64,000 nucleotides of DNA from Halictus rubicundus (taxonomy: Eukaryota; Arthropoda; Insecta; Hymenoptera; Halictidae), in contig NW_027488721.1 of assembly GCF_050948215.1 (NCBI RefSeq), positions 372,001-436,000 of the forward strand, written 5' to 3'. Position 1 is the stretch's first letter; each line of letters starts with the position of its first letter. A program made the translations under genes and the position numbers. The notes beneath the pieces are model-generated. The model saw only the letters and a program-made list of their open reading frames with translations. It was not told the origin of the DNA and searched no databases. Positions 25,481 through 39,615 of the stretch are shown in pieces.

Positions 25481-28400
25481 GATACCATATAGGATTGGAT
25501 AGGATAGAGAATAGGATACGATAGAGGATAGGATAGGATTGGAGAGAGAATAGGACGGGATAGAGGATAGGATAGGATAGAGTATAGGATAGGATAGAGA
25601 ATAGGATAGGATAGATGATATTATAGGAAAGAGGATAGGATATGATAGAGGATACGATATTATAGTGGATCGGATAGGATAGAGGATCGGATAGGATAGA
25701 GGATAGAATAGGCTAGAGGATAGGATAGGATAGAGGATAGGATAGGATAAGAGGATAGGATAGGATAGAGGATAGGATAGGAGAAAGGATAAGATAGGAT
25801 AGAGGATAAGATAGGATAGTGGATAGGATAGGATAGAGGATAGGATAGGATAGAGGATAGGATAGGATAGGATAGAGGAAAGGATAGGATAAGAGGATAG
25901 GATAGGATAGAGGATAGGATAGGATAGAGGATAGGATAGGATAGAGGATAGGATACGATAGAGGATAGGATAGGATAGAGGATAGGATAGGATAGGATAC
26001 AGGATAGGATAGGATAGAGGATAGGCTAGGATAGAGGATAGGATAGGATAGAGGATAGGCTAGGATAGAGGATAGGATAGGATAGGATACAGGATAGGAT
26101 AGGATAGAGGATAGGCTAGGATAGAGGATAGGATAGGATAGAGGATAGGCTAGGATAGAGGATAGGATAGGATAGAGGATAGGATAGGATAGAGGATGGG
26201 ATAGGATAGAGGATAGGATAGGATAGAGGATAGGATAGGATAGAGGATAGGATAGGATAGAGGATAGGATAGGATAGAGGATAGGATAGGATAGAGGATA
26301 GGATAGGGGATTGGATAGGATAGAGAATAGGATACGATAGAGAATAGGATAGGATTGGATAGAGAATAGGATGGGATAGAGGATAGGATAGGATAGAGGA
26401 TAGGATAGGATAGAGGATGGGATAGGATAGAGGATAGGATAGGATAGAGGATAGGATAGGATAGAGGATAGGATAGGATAGAGGATAGGATAGGATAGAG
26501 GATAGGATAGGATACAGGATAGGATAGGATAGAGGATAGGCTAGGATAGAGGATAGGATAGGATAGAGGATAGGATAGGATAGAGGATGGGATAGGATAG
26601 AGGATAGGATAGGATAGAGGATAGGATAGGATAGAGGATAGGATAGGATAGAGGATAGGATAGGATAGAGGATAGGATAGGATAGAGGATAGGATAGGAT
26701 AGAGGATAGGATAGGATAGAGGATAGGATAGGGGATTGGATAGGATATAGGATAGGATATGATAGAGGATAGGATAGGATAGGATAGTGGACAGGATAGG
26801 ATAGAGGATAGGATAGGGGATTGGATAGGATATAGGATAGGATATGATAGAGGATAGGATAGGATAGCGGATAGGATAAGATAGAGTATAGAATAGGATA
26901 GATGATATTATAGGAAAGAGGATAGGATATGATAGAGGATACGATATTATAGAGGATAGGATAGGATAGAGGATGGGATAGGATAGAGGATAGGATAGGA
27001 TAGAGGATAGGATAGGATAGAGGATAGGATAGGATACAGGATAGGATAGGATACAGGATAGGATAGGATAGAGGATAGGATAGGATACAGGATAGGATAG
27101 GATAGAGGATAGGGTAGGATAGAGGATAGGATAGGATAGAGGATAGGATAGGATAGAGGATGGGATAGGATAGAGGATAGGATAGGATAGAGGATAGGAT
27201 AGGATAGAGGATAGGATAGGATAGAGGATAGGATAGGTTCAGGATAGGATAGGATAGGATAGAGGATAGGATAGGATAAGAGGATAGGATAGGATAGAGG
27301 ATAGGATAGGATAGAGGATAGGATAGGATAGAGGATAGGATAGGATAGAGGATAGGATAGGATGGAGGATAGGATAGGATAGAGCATAAGTTAGGATAGT
27401 GGAAAGGATAGGACAGAGAATAGGATAGGATAGAGGATAGGATAGGATAGAGGATGGGATAGGATAGAGGATAGGATAGGATAGAGGATAGGATAGGATA
27501 GAGGATAGGATAGGATAGAGGATAGGATAGGATAGAGGATAGGATACGATAGACGATAGGATAGGATAGAGGATACGATATAGGATTTAATAGGATAGAG
27601 GATAGGATAGGATAGAGGATCCGATATAGCATTTAATAGGATAGAGGATAGGATACGATAAAGGATAGGATAGGATAGAGGATAGGATAGGATAGAGAAT
27701 AGGATATAGGATTGGATAGGATATCGGATAGGATAGGATAGAGGATAGGATAGGATAGAGAATAGGATATAGGATTGGATAGGATAGAGGATAGGATAGG
27801 ATAGAGGATTGGATAGGATAGGGGATAGGATACGATAGAGGATAGGATAGGATAGAGGATAGGATAGGATAGAGGATGAGATAGGATAGAGGATAGGATA
27901 GGATAGAGGATAGGATAGGATAGAGGATATAATAGGATAGAGGATAGGATAGGATAGAGGATAGGATAGGATAGAGGATAGGATAGGATAGAGGATAGGA
28001 TAGGATAGAGGAAAGTATAGGATAGAGGATAGGATAGGATAGAGGATGGGATAGGATAGAGGATAATATAGGATAGAGGATAATATAGGATAGAGGATAG
28101 GATAGGATAGAGGATAGGATAGGATAGAGGATAGGATAGGATAGAGGATAGGATAGGATTGAGGATAGGATAGGATAGAGGATAGGATAGGATAGAGGAT
28201 AGGATAGGATAGAGGATGGGATAGGATAGAGGATGGGATAGGATAGAGGATAGGATAGGATAGAGGATAGGATAGGATAGAGGATAGGATAGGATAGAGA
28301 ATAGGATAGGATAGAGGATAGGATAGGATAGAGGATAGGATAGGATAGAGGATAGGATAGGATAGAGGATGGGATAGGAGAGAGGATAGGATAGGATAGA

Positions 28401-28520
28401 GGATAGGATAGGATAGAGGATAGGATAGGATAGAGGATAGGATAGGATAGAGGATTGGATAGGATAGAGGATAGGATAGGATAGAGGATAGGATAGGATA
28501 GAGGATAGGATAGGATAGAG
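25481..28520. repeat. Large duplication D2, left copy (partner 32093-35042)
   Basis: About 3 kb of unusual variant order is repeated about 6.6 kb downstream. Marker pairs: GATACCAT 25481/32093, TTGGAGAGAG 25539/32151, GGATAAGAGG 25745/32357 and 25887/32499 (all offset 6,612), GGGGATTGG 26306/32879 and GGTTCAGG (TTC at 27238/33811; 6,573), CATAAG 27385/33941 and AGACGATAGG 27551/34107 (6,556), GGGATAGGAG 28371/34910 (6,539), GATACGATAT 28521/35043 (6,522). Rare words shared only by these copies include GATGATATTATAGGAAAGAG and ATAAGTTAGGATAGTGG. After 28.52 kb the copies continue differently. Confidence 0.9.
25981..26160. repeat. 90-bp tandem duplication private to one copy of D2
   Basis: A 90-bp segment containing two GGCTAGG words 34 bp apart occurs twice in direct succession (GGCTAGG at 26024, 26058, 26114 and 26148). 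The partner region at 32.6-32.7 kb has only one copy (32636 and 32670). The D2 offset falls accordingly from 6,612 to 6,522 between 26058 and 26195 (partner GATGGG at 32717). The duplication therefore arose after the D2 copies separated, or was lost from the other copy. Confidence 0.85.
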
Positions 28521-29332
28521 GATACGATATAGGATTTAATAGGATAGAGGATAGGATACGATAGAGGATACGATAGGATAGAGGATAGGATAGGATAGAG
28601 AATAGGATAGGATAGAGGAAAGGATAGGATAGAGGATAGGATAGGATAGAGGATAGGATAGGATAGAGGATGGGATAGGATAGAGGATAATATAGGATAG
28701 AGGATAGGATAGGATAGAGGATGGGATAGGATAGAGGATAATATAGGATAGAGGATAGGATAGGATAGAGGATAGGATAGGATAGAGGATAGGATAGGAT
28801 AGAGGATAGGATACGATAGAGTATAGGATAGGATAGAGGATACGATATAGGATTTAATAGGATAGAGGATAGGATACGATAGAGGATAGGATAGGATAGA
28901 GGATAGGATAGGATAGAGAATAGGATATAGGATTGGATAGGATAGCGGATAGGATAGGATAGAGGATAGGATAGGATAGAGGATAGGATAGGATAGAGGA
29001 TAGGATAGGATAGAGGATAGGATAGGATAGAGGATACGATATAGGATTTAATAGGATAGAGGATAGGATACGATAGAGGATACGATAGGATAGAGGATAG
29101 GATAGGATAGAAAATAGGATAGGATAGAGGAAAGGATAGGATAGAGGATAGGATAGGATAGAGGATAGGATAGGATAGAGGATGGGATAGGATAGAGGAT
29201 AATATAGGATAGAGGATAGGATAGGATAGAGGATGGGATAGGATAGAGGATAATATAGGATAGAGGATAGGATAGGATAGAGGATAGGATAGGATAGAGG
29301 ATAGGATACGATAGAGGATAGGATAGGATAGA
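28521..29332. repeat. 17-mer array between D2-left and D1-right
   Basis: This is satellite with TTTAATA variants near 28535, 28852 and 29048 and several GGATGGGATAGG units followed by GATAATATAGG. A minus-strand frame ends at the TTTAATA near 29048. Nothing else is seen. Confidence 0.72.
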
Positions 29333-30640
29333 GGATCCGATATAGGATTTAATAGGATAGAGGATAGGATACGATAAAGGATAGGATAGGATAGAGGATA
29401 GGATAGGATAGAGAATAGGATATAGGATTGGATAGGATAGCGGATAGGATAGGATAGAGGATTGGATAGGATAGGTGATAGGATACGATAGAGGATAGGA
29501 TAGGATAGAGAATAGGATATAGGATTGGATAGGATAGAGGATAGAATAGGATAGAGGATAGGATAGGATAGAGGATAGGATAGGATAGAGGATAGGATAG
29601 GATAGAGGATTGGATAGGATAGAGGATAGGATAGGATAGAGGATAGGATAGGATAAGAGGATAGGATAGGATAGAGGATAGGATAGGATAGAGGATAGGA
29701 TCGGATAGAGGATAGGATAGGATAGGATAGAGGATAGGATAGGATACAGGATAGGATTGGATAGAGGATAGGATAGGATAGAGGATAGGATAGGATACAG
29801 GATACGATAGGATAGAGGATAGAATAGGATAGAGGATAGGATAGGATAGAGGATAGGATAGGATAGAGGGTATGATAGGATAGAGGATAGGATAGGATAG
29901 AGGATTGGATAGGATAGAGGATAGGATAGGATACAGGATAGGATAGGATAGAGGATAGGATAGGATAGGATAGGATAGAGGATAGGATAGGATAGAGGAT
30001 AGGATAGGATAGAGGATAGGATAGGATAGAGGATAGGATAGGATAGAGGATAGGATAGGATAGAGGATAGGATAGGATAGAGGATAGGATAGGATAGAGG
30101 ATAGGATAGGATAGAGGATAGGATAGGATAGAGGATAGGATAGGATAGAGGATAGGATAGGATGGGATAGAGGATAGGATAGGGTAGAGGATAGGATAGG
30201 ATAGAGGATAGGATAGGATAGAGGATAGGATAGGATAGAGGATAGGATAGGATAGAGGAGTGGATAGGATAGAGGATAGGATAGGATAGAGGATAGGATA
30301 GGATAGAGGATAGGATAGGATAGAGGATAGGATAGGATAGAGGATAGGATAGGACAGAGGATAGGATAGGATAGAGGATAGGATAGGATAGACAATAGGA
30401 TCGGATAGAGGATAGGATAGGATCGAGGATAGGATAGGATACAGGATAGGATAGAGGATAGGATAGGATAGAGGATAGGATAGGATTGGATAGACAATAG
30501 GATCGGATAGAGGATAGGATAGGATAGAGGATAGGATAGTATAGAGGAAAGGATAGGAGAGAGGATAGGATAGGATAGAGGATAAGATAGGATAGGATAG
30601 AGGATAAGATAGGATAGGATAGGATAACGGATAGGATAGG
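29333..30640. repeat. Large duplication D1, right copy
   Basis: This is the partner of 24106-25480. It keeps the order GGATCC (29333), GATGGGATAGAGG (30161), GAGGAGTGG (30255), AGACAATAGG (30391, 30493) and TAACGG (30625). A third, partial copy of its right end follows 653 bp downstream: GACAATAGG at 31146 and TAAAGG at 31278, in place of TAACGG. Confidence 0.83.
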
Positions 30641-32092
30641 ATGGAGGATAGGATAGGATAGAGGATAGGATAGGATAGAGGATAGGATAGGATAGAGGAT
30701 AGGATAGGATAGAGGATTGGATAGGATAGAGGATAGGATAGGATAGAGGATGGGATAGGATAAGAGGATAGGATAGGATAGAGGATAGGATAGGATAGAG
30801 GATAGGATCGGATAGAGGATAGGATAGGATAGGATAGAGGATAGGATAGGATACAGGATAGGATTGGATAGAGGATAGGATAGGATAGAGGATAGGATAG
30901 GATAGAGGATAGGATAGGATAGAGGATAGGATAGGATAGAGGATAGGATAGGATAGAGGATAGGATCGGATAGAGGATAGGATAGGATAGGATAGAGGAT
31001 AGGATAGGATACAGGATAGGATTGGATAGAGGATAGGATAGGATAGAGGATAGGATAGGATAGAGGATAGGATAGGATAGAGGATAGGATAGGATAGAGG
31101 ATAGGATAGGATAGGATAGGATAGAGGATAGGATAGGATTGGATAGACAATAGGATCGGATAGAGGATAGGATAGGATAGAGGATAGGATAGTATAGAGG
31201 AAAGGATAGGAGAGAGGATAGGATAGGATAGAGGATAAGATAGGATAGGATAGAGGATAAGATAGGATAGGATAGGATAAAGGATAGGATAGGATGGAGG
31301 ATAGGATAGGATAGAGGATAGGATAGGATAGAGGATAGGATAGGATAGAGGATAGGATAGGATAGAGGATTGGATAGGATAGAGGATAGGATAGGATAGA
31401 GGATAGGATAGGATAAGAGGATAGGATAGGATAGAGGATAGGATAGGATAGAGGATAGGATCGGATAGAGGATAGGATAGGATAGGATAGAGGATAGGAT
31501 AGGATACAGGATAGGATTGGATAGAGGATAGGATAGGATAGAGGATAGGATAGGATACAGGATACGATAGGATAGAGGATAGAATAGGATAGAGGATAGG
31601 ATAGGATAGAGGATAGGATAGGATGGAGGATAAGTTAGGATAGTGGAAAGGATAGGACAGAGAATAGGATAGGATAGAGGATAGGATAGGATAGAGGTTA
31701 GGATAGGATACAGGATAGGATAGGATAGAGGATACGATATAGGATTGGATAGTTTAGAGAATAGGATACGATAGAGGATAGTATAGGATTGGATAGACAA
31801 TAGGATCGGATAGAGGATAGGATAGGAGAGAGGATAGGATAGGATAGAGGATTGGATAGGATAGAGGATAGGATAGGATAGAGGATAGGATAGGATAGAG
31901 GATAGGATAGGATAGAGGATAGGATAGGATAGGATAGAGGATAGGATAGGGTAGAGGATAGGATAGGATAGAGGATAGGATAGGATAGAGGATAGGATAG
32001 GATACAGGATAGGATAGGATAGAGGATAGGATAGGATAAAGGATAGGATAGGATAGAGGATAGGATAGGATAGAGGATAGGATAGGATAGAG
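30641..32092. repeat. Partial repeats of the D1 end and mixed 17-mer array
   Basis: This stretch holds the third partial D1 end (about 31.1-31.3 kb), another AGACAATAGGATCGG at 31796 and another ATAAGTTAGGATAGTGG at about 31630, the latter otherwise typical of D2. No TTTAATA variant was found from about 29.36 to 34.13 kb. The words look like a mosaic of D1 and D2. No gene is present. Confidence 0.72.
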
Positions 32093-35042
32093 GATACCAT
32101 ATAGGATTGGATAGGATAGAGAATAGGATACGATAGAGGATAGGATAGGATTGGAGAGAGAATAGGACGGGATAGAGGATAGGATAGGATAGAGTATAGG
32201 ATAGGATAGAGAATAGGATAGGATAGATGATATTATAGGAAAGAGGATAGGATATGATAGAGGATACGATATTATAGTGGATCGGATAGGATAGAGGATC
32301 GGATAGGATAGAGGATAGAATAGGCTAGAGGATAGGATAGGATAGAGGATAGGATAGGATAAGAGGATAGGATAGGATAGAGGATAGGATAGGAGAAAGG
32401 ATAAGATAGGATAGAGGATAGGATAGGATAGTGGATAGGATAGGATAGAGGATAGGATAGGATAGAGGATAGGATAGGATAGGATAGAGGATAGGATAGG
32501 ATAAGAGGATAGGATAGGATAGAGGATAGGATAGGATAGAGGATAGGATAGGATAGAGGATAGGATACGATAGAGGATAGGATAGGATAGAGGATAGGAT
32601 AGGATAGGATACAGGATAGGATAGGATAGAGGATAGGCTAGGATAGAGGATAGGATAGGATAGAGGATAGGCTAGGATAGAGGATAGGATAGGATAGAGG
32701 ATAGGATAGGATAGAGGATGGGATAGGATAGAGGATAGGATAGGATAGAGGATAGGATAGGATAGAGGATAGGATAGGATAGAGGATAGGATAGGATACA
32801 GGATAGGATAGGATACAGGATAGGATAGGATAGAGCATAGGATAGGATAGAGGATAGGATAGGATAGAGGATAGGATAGGGGATTGGATAGGATAGAGAA
32901 TAGGATACGATAGAGAATAGGATAGGATTGGATAGAGAATAGGATGGGATAGAGGATAGGATAGGATAGAGGATAGGATAGGATAGAGGATGGGATAGGA
33001 TAGAGGATAGGATAGGATAGAGGATAGGATAGGATAGAGGATAGGATAGGATAGAGGATAGGATAGGATAGAGGATAGGATAGGATACAGGATAGGATAG
33101 GATAGAGGATAGGCTAGGATAGAGGATAGGATAGGATAGAGGATAGGATAGGATAGAGGATGGGATAGGATAGAGGATAGGATAGGATAGAGGATAGGAT
33201 AGGATAGAGGATAGGATAGGATACAGGATAGGATAGGATACAGGATAGGATAGGATAGAGCATAGGATAGGATAGATGATAGGATAGGATCGAGGATAGG
33301 ATAGGGGATTGGATAGGATATAGGATAGGATATGATAGAGGATAGGATAGGATAGGATAGTGGACAGGATAGGATAGAGGATAGGATAGGGGATTGGATA
33401 GGATATAGGATAGGATATGATAGAGGATAGGATAGGATAGCGGATAGGATAAGATAGAGTATAGAATAGGATAGATGATATTATAGGAAAGAGGATAGGA
33501 TATGATAGAGGATACGATATTATAGAGGATAGGATAGGATAGAGGATGGGATAGGATAGAGGATAGGATAGGATAGAGGATAGGATAGGATAGAGGATAG
33601 GATAGGATACAGGATAGGATAGGATACAGGATAGGATAGGATAGAGGATAGGATAGGATACAGGATAGGATAGGATAGAGGATAGGGTAGGATAGAGGAT
33701 AGGATAGGATAGAGGATAGGATAGGATAGAGGATGGGATAGGATAGAGGATAGGATAGGATAGAGGATAGGATAGGATAGAGGATAGGATAGGATAGAGG
33801 ATAGGATAGGTTCAGGATAGGATAGGATAGGATAGAGGATAGGATAGGATAAGAGGATAGGATAGGATAGAGGATAGGATAGGATAGAGGATAGGATAGG
33901 ATAGAGGATAGGATAGGATGGAGGATAGGATAGGATAGAGCATAAGTTAGGATAGTGGAAAGGATAGGACAGAGAATAGGATAGGATAGAGGATAGGATA
34001 GGATAGAGGATGGGATAGGATAGAGGATAGGATAGGATAGAGGATAGGATAGGATAGAGGATAGGATAGGATAGAGGATAGGATAGGATAGAGGATAGGA
34101 TACGATAGACGATAGGATAGGATAGAGGATACGATATAGGATTTAATAGGATAGAGGATAGGATAGGATAGAGGATCCGATATAGGATTTAATAGGATAG
34201 AGGATAGGATACGATAAAGGATAGGATAGGATAGAGGATAGGATAGGATAGAGAATAGGATATAGGATTGGATAGGATATCGGATAGGATAGGATAGAGG
34301 ATAGGATAGGATAGAGAATAGGATATAGGATTGGATAGGATAGAGGATAGGATAGGATAGAGGATTGGATAGGATAGGGGATAGGATACGATAGAGGATA
34401 GGATAGGATAGAGGATAGGATAGGATAGAGGATGAGATAGGATAGAGGATAGGATAGGATAGAGGATAGGATAGGATAGAGGATAGGATAGGATAGAGGA
34501 TAGGATAGGATAGAGGATAGGATAGGATAGAGGATAGGATAGGATAGAGGAAAGTATAGGATAGAGGATAGGATAGGATAGAGGATGGGATAGGATAGAG
34601 GATAATATAGGATAGAGGATAATATAGGATAGAGGATAGGATAGGATAGAGGATAGGATAGGATAGAGGATAGGATAGGATAGAGGATAGGATAGGATTG
34701 AGGATAGGATAGGATAGAGGATAGGATAGGATAGAGGATAGGATAGGATAGAGGATGGGATAGGATAGAGGATGGGATAGGATAGAGGATAGGATAGGAT
34801 AGAGGATAGGATAGGATAGAGGATAGGATAGGATAGAGAATAGGATAGGATAGAGGATAGGATAGGATAGAGGATAGGATAGGATAGAGGATAGGATAGG
34901 ATAGAGGATGGGATAGGAGAGAGGATAGGATAGGATAGAGGATAGGATAGGATAGAGGATAGAATAGGATAGAGGATAGGATAGGATAGAGGATAGGATA
35001 GGATAGAGAATAGGATAGGATAGAGGATAGGATAGGATAGAG
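32093..35042. repeat. Large duplication D2, right copy
   Basis: This is the partner of 25481-28520. Between 32717 and 32879 it carries 51 bp (three 17-mers) more than the left copy, and it lacks that copy's 90-bp tandem duplication. To the right it loses one 17-mer relative to the left copy at each of three steps. It contains a GAGCATAGG word near 32833 not seen at the matching place in the left copy. It ends where the palindrome-bearing family begins at 35.05 kb. Confidence 0.88.
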
Positions 35043-35060
35043 GATACGATATAGGATTTA

Positions 35061-35074
35061 ATACTATAGAGTAT
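35061..35074. repeat. 14-bp palindrome ATACT-ATAG-AGTAT (first occurrence)
   Basis: ATACTATAGAGTAT has 5-bp inverted arms and a 4-base loop. The other occurrences I read are 35871-35884 (loop ATAC), 36676-36689, 37695-37708, 38353-38366, 39622-39635, 41297-41310, 43100-43113 and 47185-47198. All lie immediately after GATTTA. It is not found outside 35.0-47.2 kb. In the ordinary variant the same place reads AATAGGATAGAGG, so two substitutions (GG to CT, and GAGG to GAGT) produce the arms. No function is known to me; it may be a coincidental product of two substitutions fixed in the founder copy. Confidence 0.8.
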
Positions 35075-38000
35075 AGGATAGATAGAGGATAGGATACGAT
35101 AGAGGATAGGATATGATAGAGGATAGGATAGGATAGAGGATAGGATAGGATAGAGGATAGGATACGATAGAGGATAGGATATGATAGAGGATAGGATAGG
35201 ATAGAGGATAGGATAGGATAGGATAGAGGATAGGATAGGATAGAGGATACGATACGATAGAGGATAGGATATGATAGAGGATAGGATAGGATAGAGGATA
35301 GGATAGGATAGAGGATAGGATACGATAGAGGATAGGATATGATAGAGGATAGGATAGGATAGAGGATAGGATAGGATAGGATAGAGGATAGGATAGGATA
35401 GAGGATAGGATTGGATAGAGGATAATATAGGATAGAGGATAGGATAGGATAGAGGATGGGATAGGATAGAGGATAATATAGGATAGAGGATAGGATATAG
35501 GATTTAATAGGATAGAGGATAGGATACGATAAAGGATAGGATAGGATAGAGGATAGGATATAGGATAGGATAGGATAGAGGATAGGATAGGATAGAGGAT
35601 AGGATAGGATAGAGGATGGGATAGGATAGAGGATAGGATAGGATAGAGGATAGGATAGGATAGAGGATAGGATAGGATAGAGGATAGGATAGGATAGAGG
35701 ATAGGATAGGATAGAGGATAGGATAGGATAGAGGATGGGATAGGATAGAGGATAATATAGGATAGAGGATAGGATAGGATGGAGGATAGGATGCGATAGA
35801 GGATAGGATAGGATAGAGGATATGATACGATAGAGGATAGGATAGGATAGAGGATACGATATAGGATTTAATACTATACAGTATAGGATACGATAGAGGA
35901 TAGGATACGATAGAGGATAGGATAGGATAGAGGATACGATGTAGGATTTAATAGGATAGAGGATAGGATAGGATAGATGATAGGATAGGATAGAGGATCC
36001 GATATAGGATTTAATAGGATAGAGGATAGGATACGATAAAGGATAGGATAGGATAGAGGATAGGATAGGATAGAGAATAGGATATAGGATTGGATAGGAT
36101 AGCGGATAGGATAGGATAGAGGATTGGATAGGATAGGGGATAGGATACGATAGAGGATAGGATAGGATAGAGAATAGGATATAGGATTGGATAGGATAGA
36201 GGATAGAATAGGATAGAGGATAGGATAGGATAGAGGATAGGATAGGATAGAGGATAGGATAGGATAGAGGATAGGATAGGATAGAGAATAGGATATAGGA
36301 TTGGATAGGATAGCGGATAGGATAGGATAGAGGATTGGATAGGATAGGGGATAGGATACGATAGAGGATAGGATAGGATACAGAATAGGATATAGGATTG
36401 GATAGGATAGAGGATAGAATAGGATAGAGGATAGGATAGGATAGAGGATAGGATAGGATAGAGGATAGGATAGGATAGAGGATAGGATATAGGATTGGAT
36501 AGGATAGCGGATAGGATAGGATAGGGGATTGGATAGGATAGAGAATAGGATATAGGATTGGATAGGATAGAGGATAGAATAGGATAGAGGATAGGATAGG
36601 ATAGAGGATAGGATAGGATAGAGAATAGGATAGGATAGAGGATAGGATAGGATAGAGGATACGATATAGGATTTAATACTATAGAGTATAGGATACGATA
36701 GTGGATAGGATACGATAGAGGATAGGATATGATAGAGGATAGGATAGGATAGAGGATAGGATAGGATAGAGGATAGGATAGGATAGAGGATAGGATAGGA
36801 TAGAGGATAGGATACGATAGAGGATAGGATAGGATAGAGGATACGATATAGGATTTAATAGGATAGAGGATAGGATAGGATAGATGATTGGATAGGATAG
36901 AGGATCCGATATAGGATTTAATAGGATAGAGGATAGGATACGATAAAGGATAGGATAGGATAGAGGATAGGATAGGATAGAGAATAGGATATAGGATTGG
37001 ATAGGATAGCGGATAGGATAGGATAGAGGATTGGATAGGATAGGGGATAGGATACGATAGAGGATAGGATAGGATAGAGAATAGGATATAGGATTGGATA
37101 GGATAGAGGATAGAATAGGATAGAGGATAGGATAGGATAGAGGATAGGATAGGATAGAGGATAGGATAGGATAGAGGATAGGATAGGATAGAGGATCCGA
37201 TATAGGATTTAATAGGATAGAGGATAGGATACGATAAAGGATAGGATAGGATAGAGGATAGGATAGGATAGAGGATGGGATAGGATAGAGGATAGGATAG
37301 GATAGAGAATAGGATGGGATAGAGGATAGGATAGGATAGAGGATAGGATAGGATAGAGGATAGGATAGGATAGAGGATGGGGTAGGATAGAGGATAGGAT
37401 AGGATAGAGGATAGGATAGGATAGAGGATAGGATAGGGTAGAGGATAGGATAGGATAGAGGATAGGATAGGATAGAGGATAGGATAGGATAGAGGATACG
37501 ATATAGGATTTATTAGGATAGAGGATAGGATACGATAGAGGATACGATAGGATAGAGGATAGGATAGGATAGAGAATAGGATAGGATAGAGGATAGAATA
37601 GGATAGAGGATAGGATAGGATAGAGGATAGGATAGGATAGAGAATAGGATAGGATAGAGGATAGGATAGGATAGAGGATACGATATAGGATTTAATACTA
37701 TAGAGTATAGGATACGATAGAGGATAGGATACGATAGAGGATAGGATATGATAGAGGATAGGATAGGATAGAGGATAGGATAGGATAGAGGATAGGATAC
37801 GATAGAGGATAGGATATGATAGAGGATAGGATAGGATAGAGGATAGGATAGGATAGGATAGAGGATAGGATAGGATAGAGGATAGGATTGGATAGAGGAT
37901 AATATAGGATAGAGGATAGGATAGGATAGAGGATGGGATAGGATAGAGGATAATATAGGATAGAGGATAGGATATAGGATTTAATAGGATAGAGGATAGG

Positions 38001-38346
38001 ATACGATAAAGGATAGGATAGGATAGAGGATAGGATAGGATAGAGGATAGGATAGGATAGAGGATATGATAGGATAGAGGATGGGATAGGATAGAGGATA
38101 GTATAGGATAGAGGATAGGATAGGATAGAGGATAGGATAGGATAGAGGATAGGATAGGATAGAGGATAGGATAGGATAGAGGATAGGATAGGATAGAGGA
38201 TAGGATAGGATAGAGGATGGGATAGGATAGAGGATAATATAGGATAGAGGATAGGATAGGATGGTGGATAGGATGCGATAGAGGATAGGATAGGATAGAG
38301 GATATGATACGATAGAGGATAGGTTAGGATAGAGGATACGATATAG

Positions 38347-39615
38347 GATTTAATACTATAGAGTATAGGATACGATAGAGGATAGGATACGATAGAGGAT
38401 AGGATAGGATAGAGGATACGATGTAGGATTTAATAGGATAGAGGATAGGATAGGATAGATGATAGGATAGGATAGAGGATCCGATATAGGATTTAATAGG
38501 ATAGAGGATAGGATACGATAAAGGATAGGATAGGATAGAGGATAGGATAGGATAGAGAATAGGATATAGGATTGGATAGGATAGCGGATAGAATAGGATA
38601 GAGGATTGGATAGGATAGAGAATAGGATATAGGATTGGATAGGATAGAGGATAGAATAGGATAGAGGATAGGATAGGATAGAGGATAGGATAGGATAGAG
38701 GATAGGATAGGATAGAGGATAGGATAGGATAGAGAATAGGATATAGGATTGGATAGGATAGCGGATAGGATAGGATAGAGGATTGGATAGGATAGGGGAT
38801 AGGATACGATAGAGGATAGGATAGGATAGAGAATAGGATATAGGATTGGATAGGATAGAGGATAGAATAGGATAGAGGATAGGATAGGATAGAGGATAGG
38901 ATAGGATAGAGGATAGGATAGGATAGAGGATGGGATAGGATAGAGGATAATATAGGATAGAGGATAGGATAGGATGGAGGATAGGATGCGATAGAGGATA
39001 GGATAGGATAGAGGATAGGATAGGATAGAGGATAGGATAGGATAGAGGATAGGATACGATAGAGGATAGGATATGATAGAGGATAGGATAGGATAGAGGA
39101 TAGGATAGGATAGGATAGAGGATAGGATAGGATAGAGGATAGGATTGGATAGAGAATAATATAGGATAGAGGATAGGATAGGATAGAGGATGGGATAGGA
39201 TAGAGGATAATATAGGATAGAGGATAGGATATAGGATTTAATAGGATAGAGGATAGGATACGATAAAGGATAGGATAGGATAGAGGATAGGATATAGGAT
39301 AGGATAGGATAGAGGATAGGATAGGATAGAGGATAGGATAGGATAGAGGATGGGATAGGATAGAGGATAGGATAGGATAGAGGATAGGATAGGATAGAGG
39401 ATAGGATAGGATAGAGGATAGGATAGGATAGAGGATAGGATAGGATAGAGGATAGGATAGGATAGAGGATAGGATAGGATAGAGGATGGGATAGGATAGA
39501 GGACAATATAGGATAGAGGATAGGATAGGATGGAGGATAGGATGCGATAGAGGATAGGATAGGATAGAGGATATGATACGATAGAGGATAGGATAGGATA
39601 GAGGATACGATATAG
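38347..39615. repeat. Shortest complete palindrome HOR unit (1,269 bp)
   Basis: The unit runs from one palindrome cassette to the next. It contains GATGTAGGATTTAATAGG at +80, GGATCC at 38477 (+130), two GAGAATAGGATATAGG blocks and several GATAATATAGG words. The next units (39616-41290 and 41291-43093) share the cassette and order but are longer by internal repeats. Confidence 0.75.
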
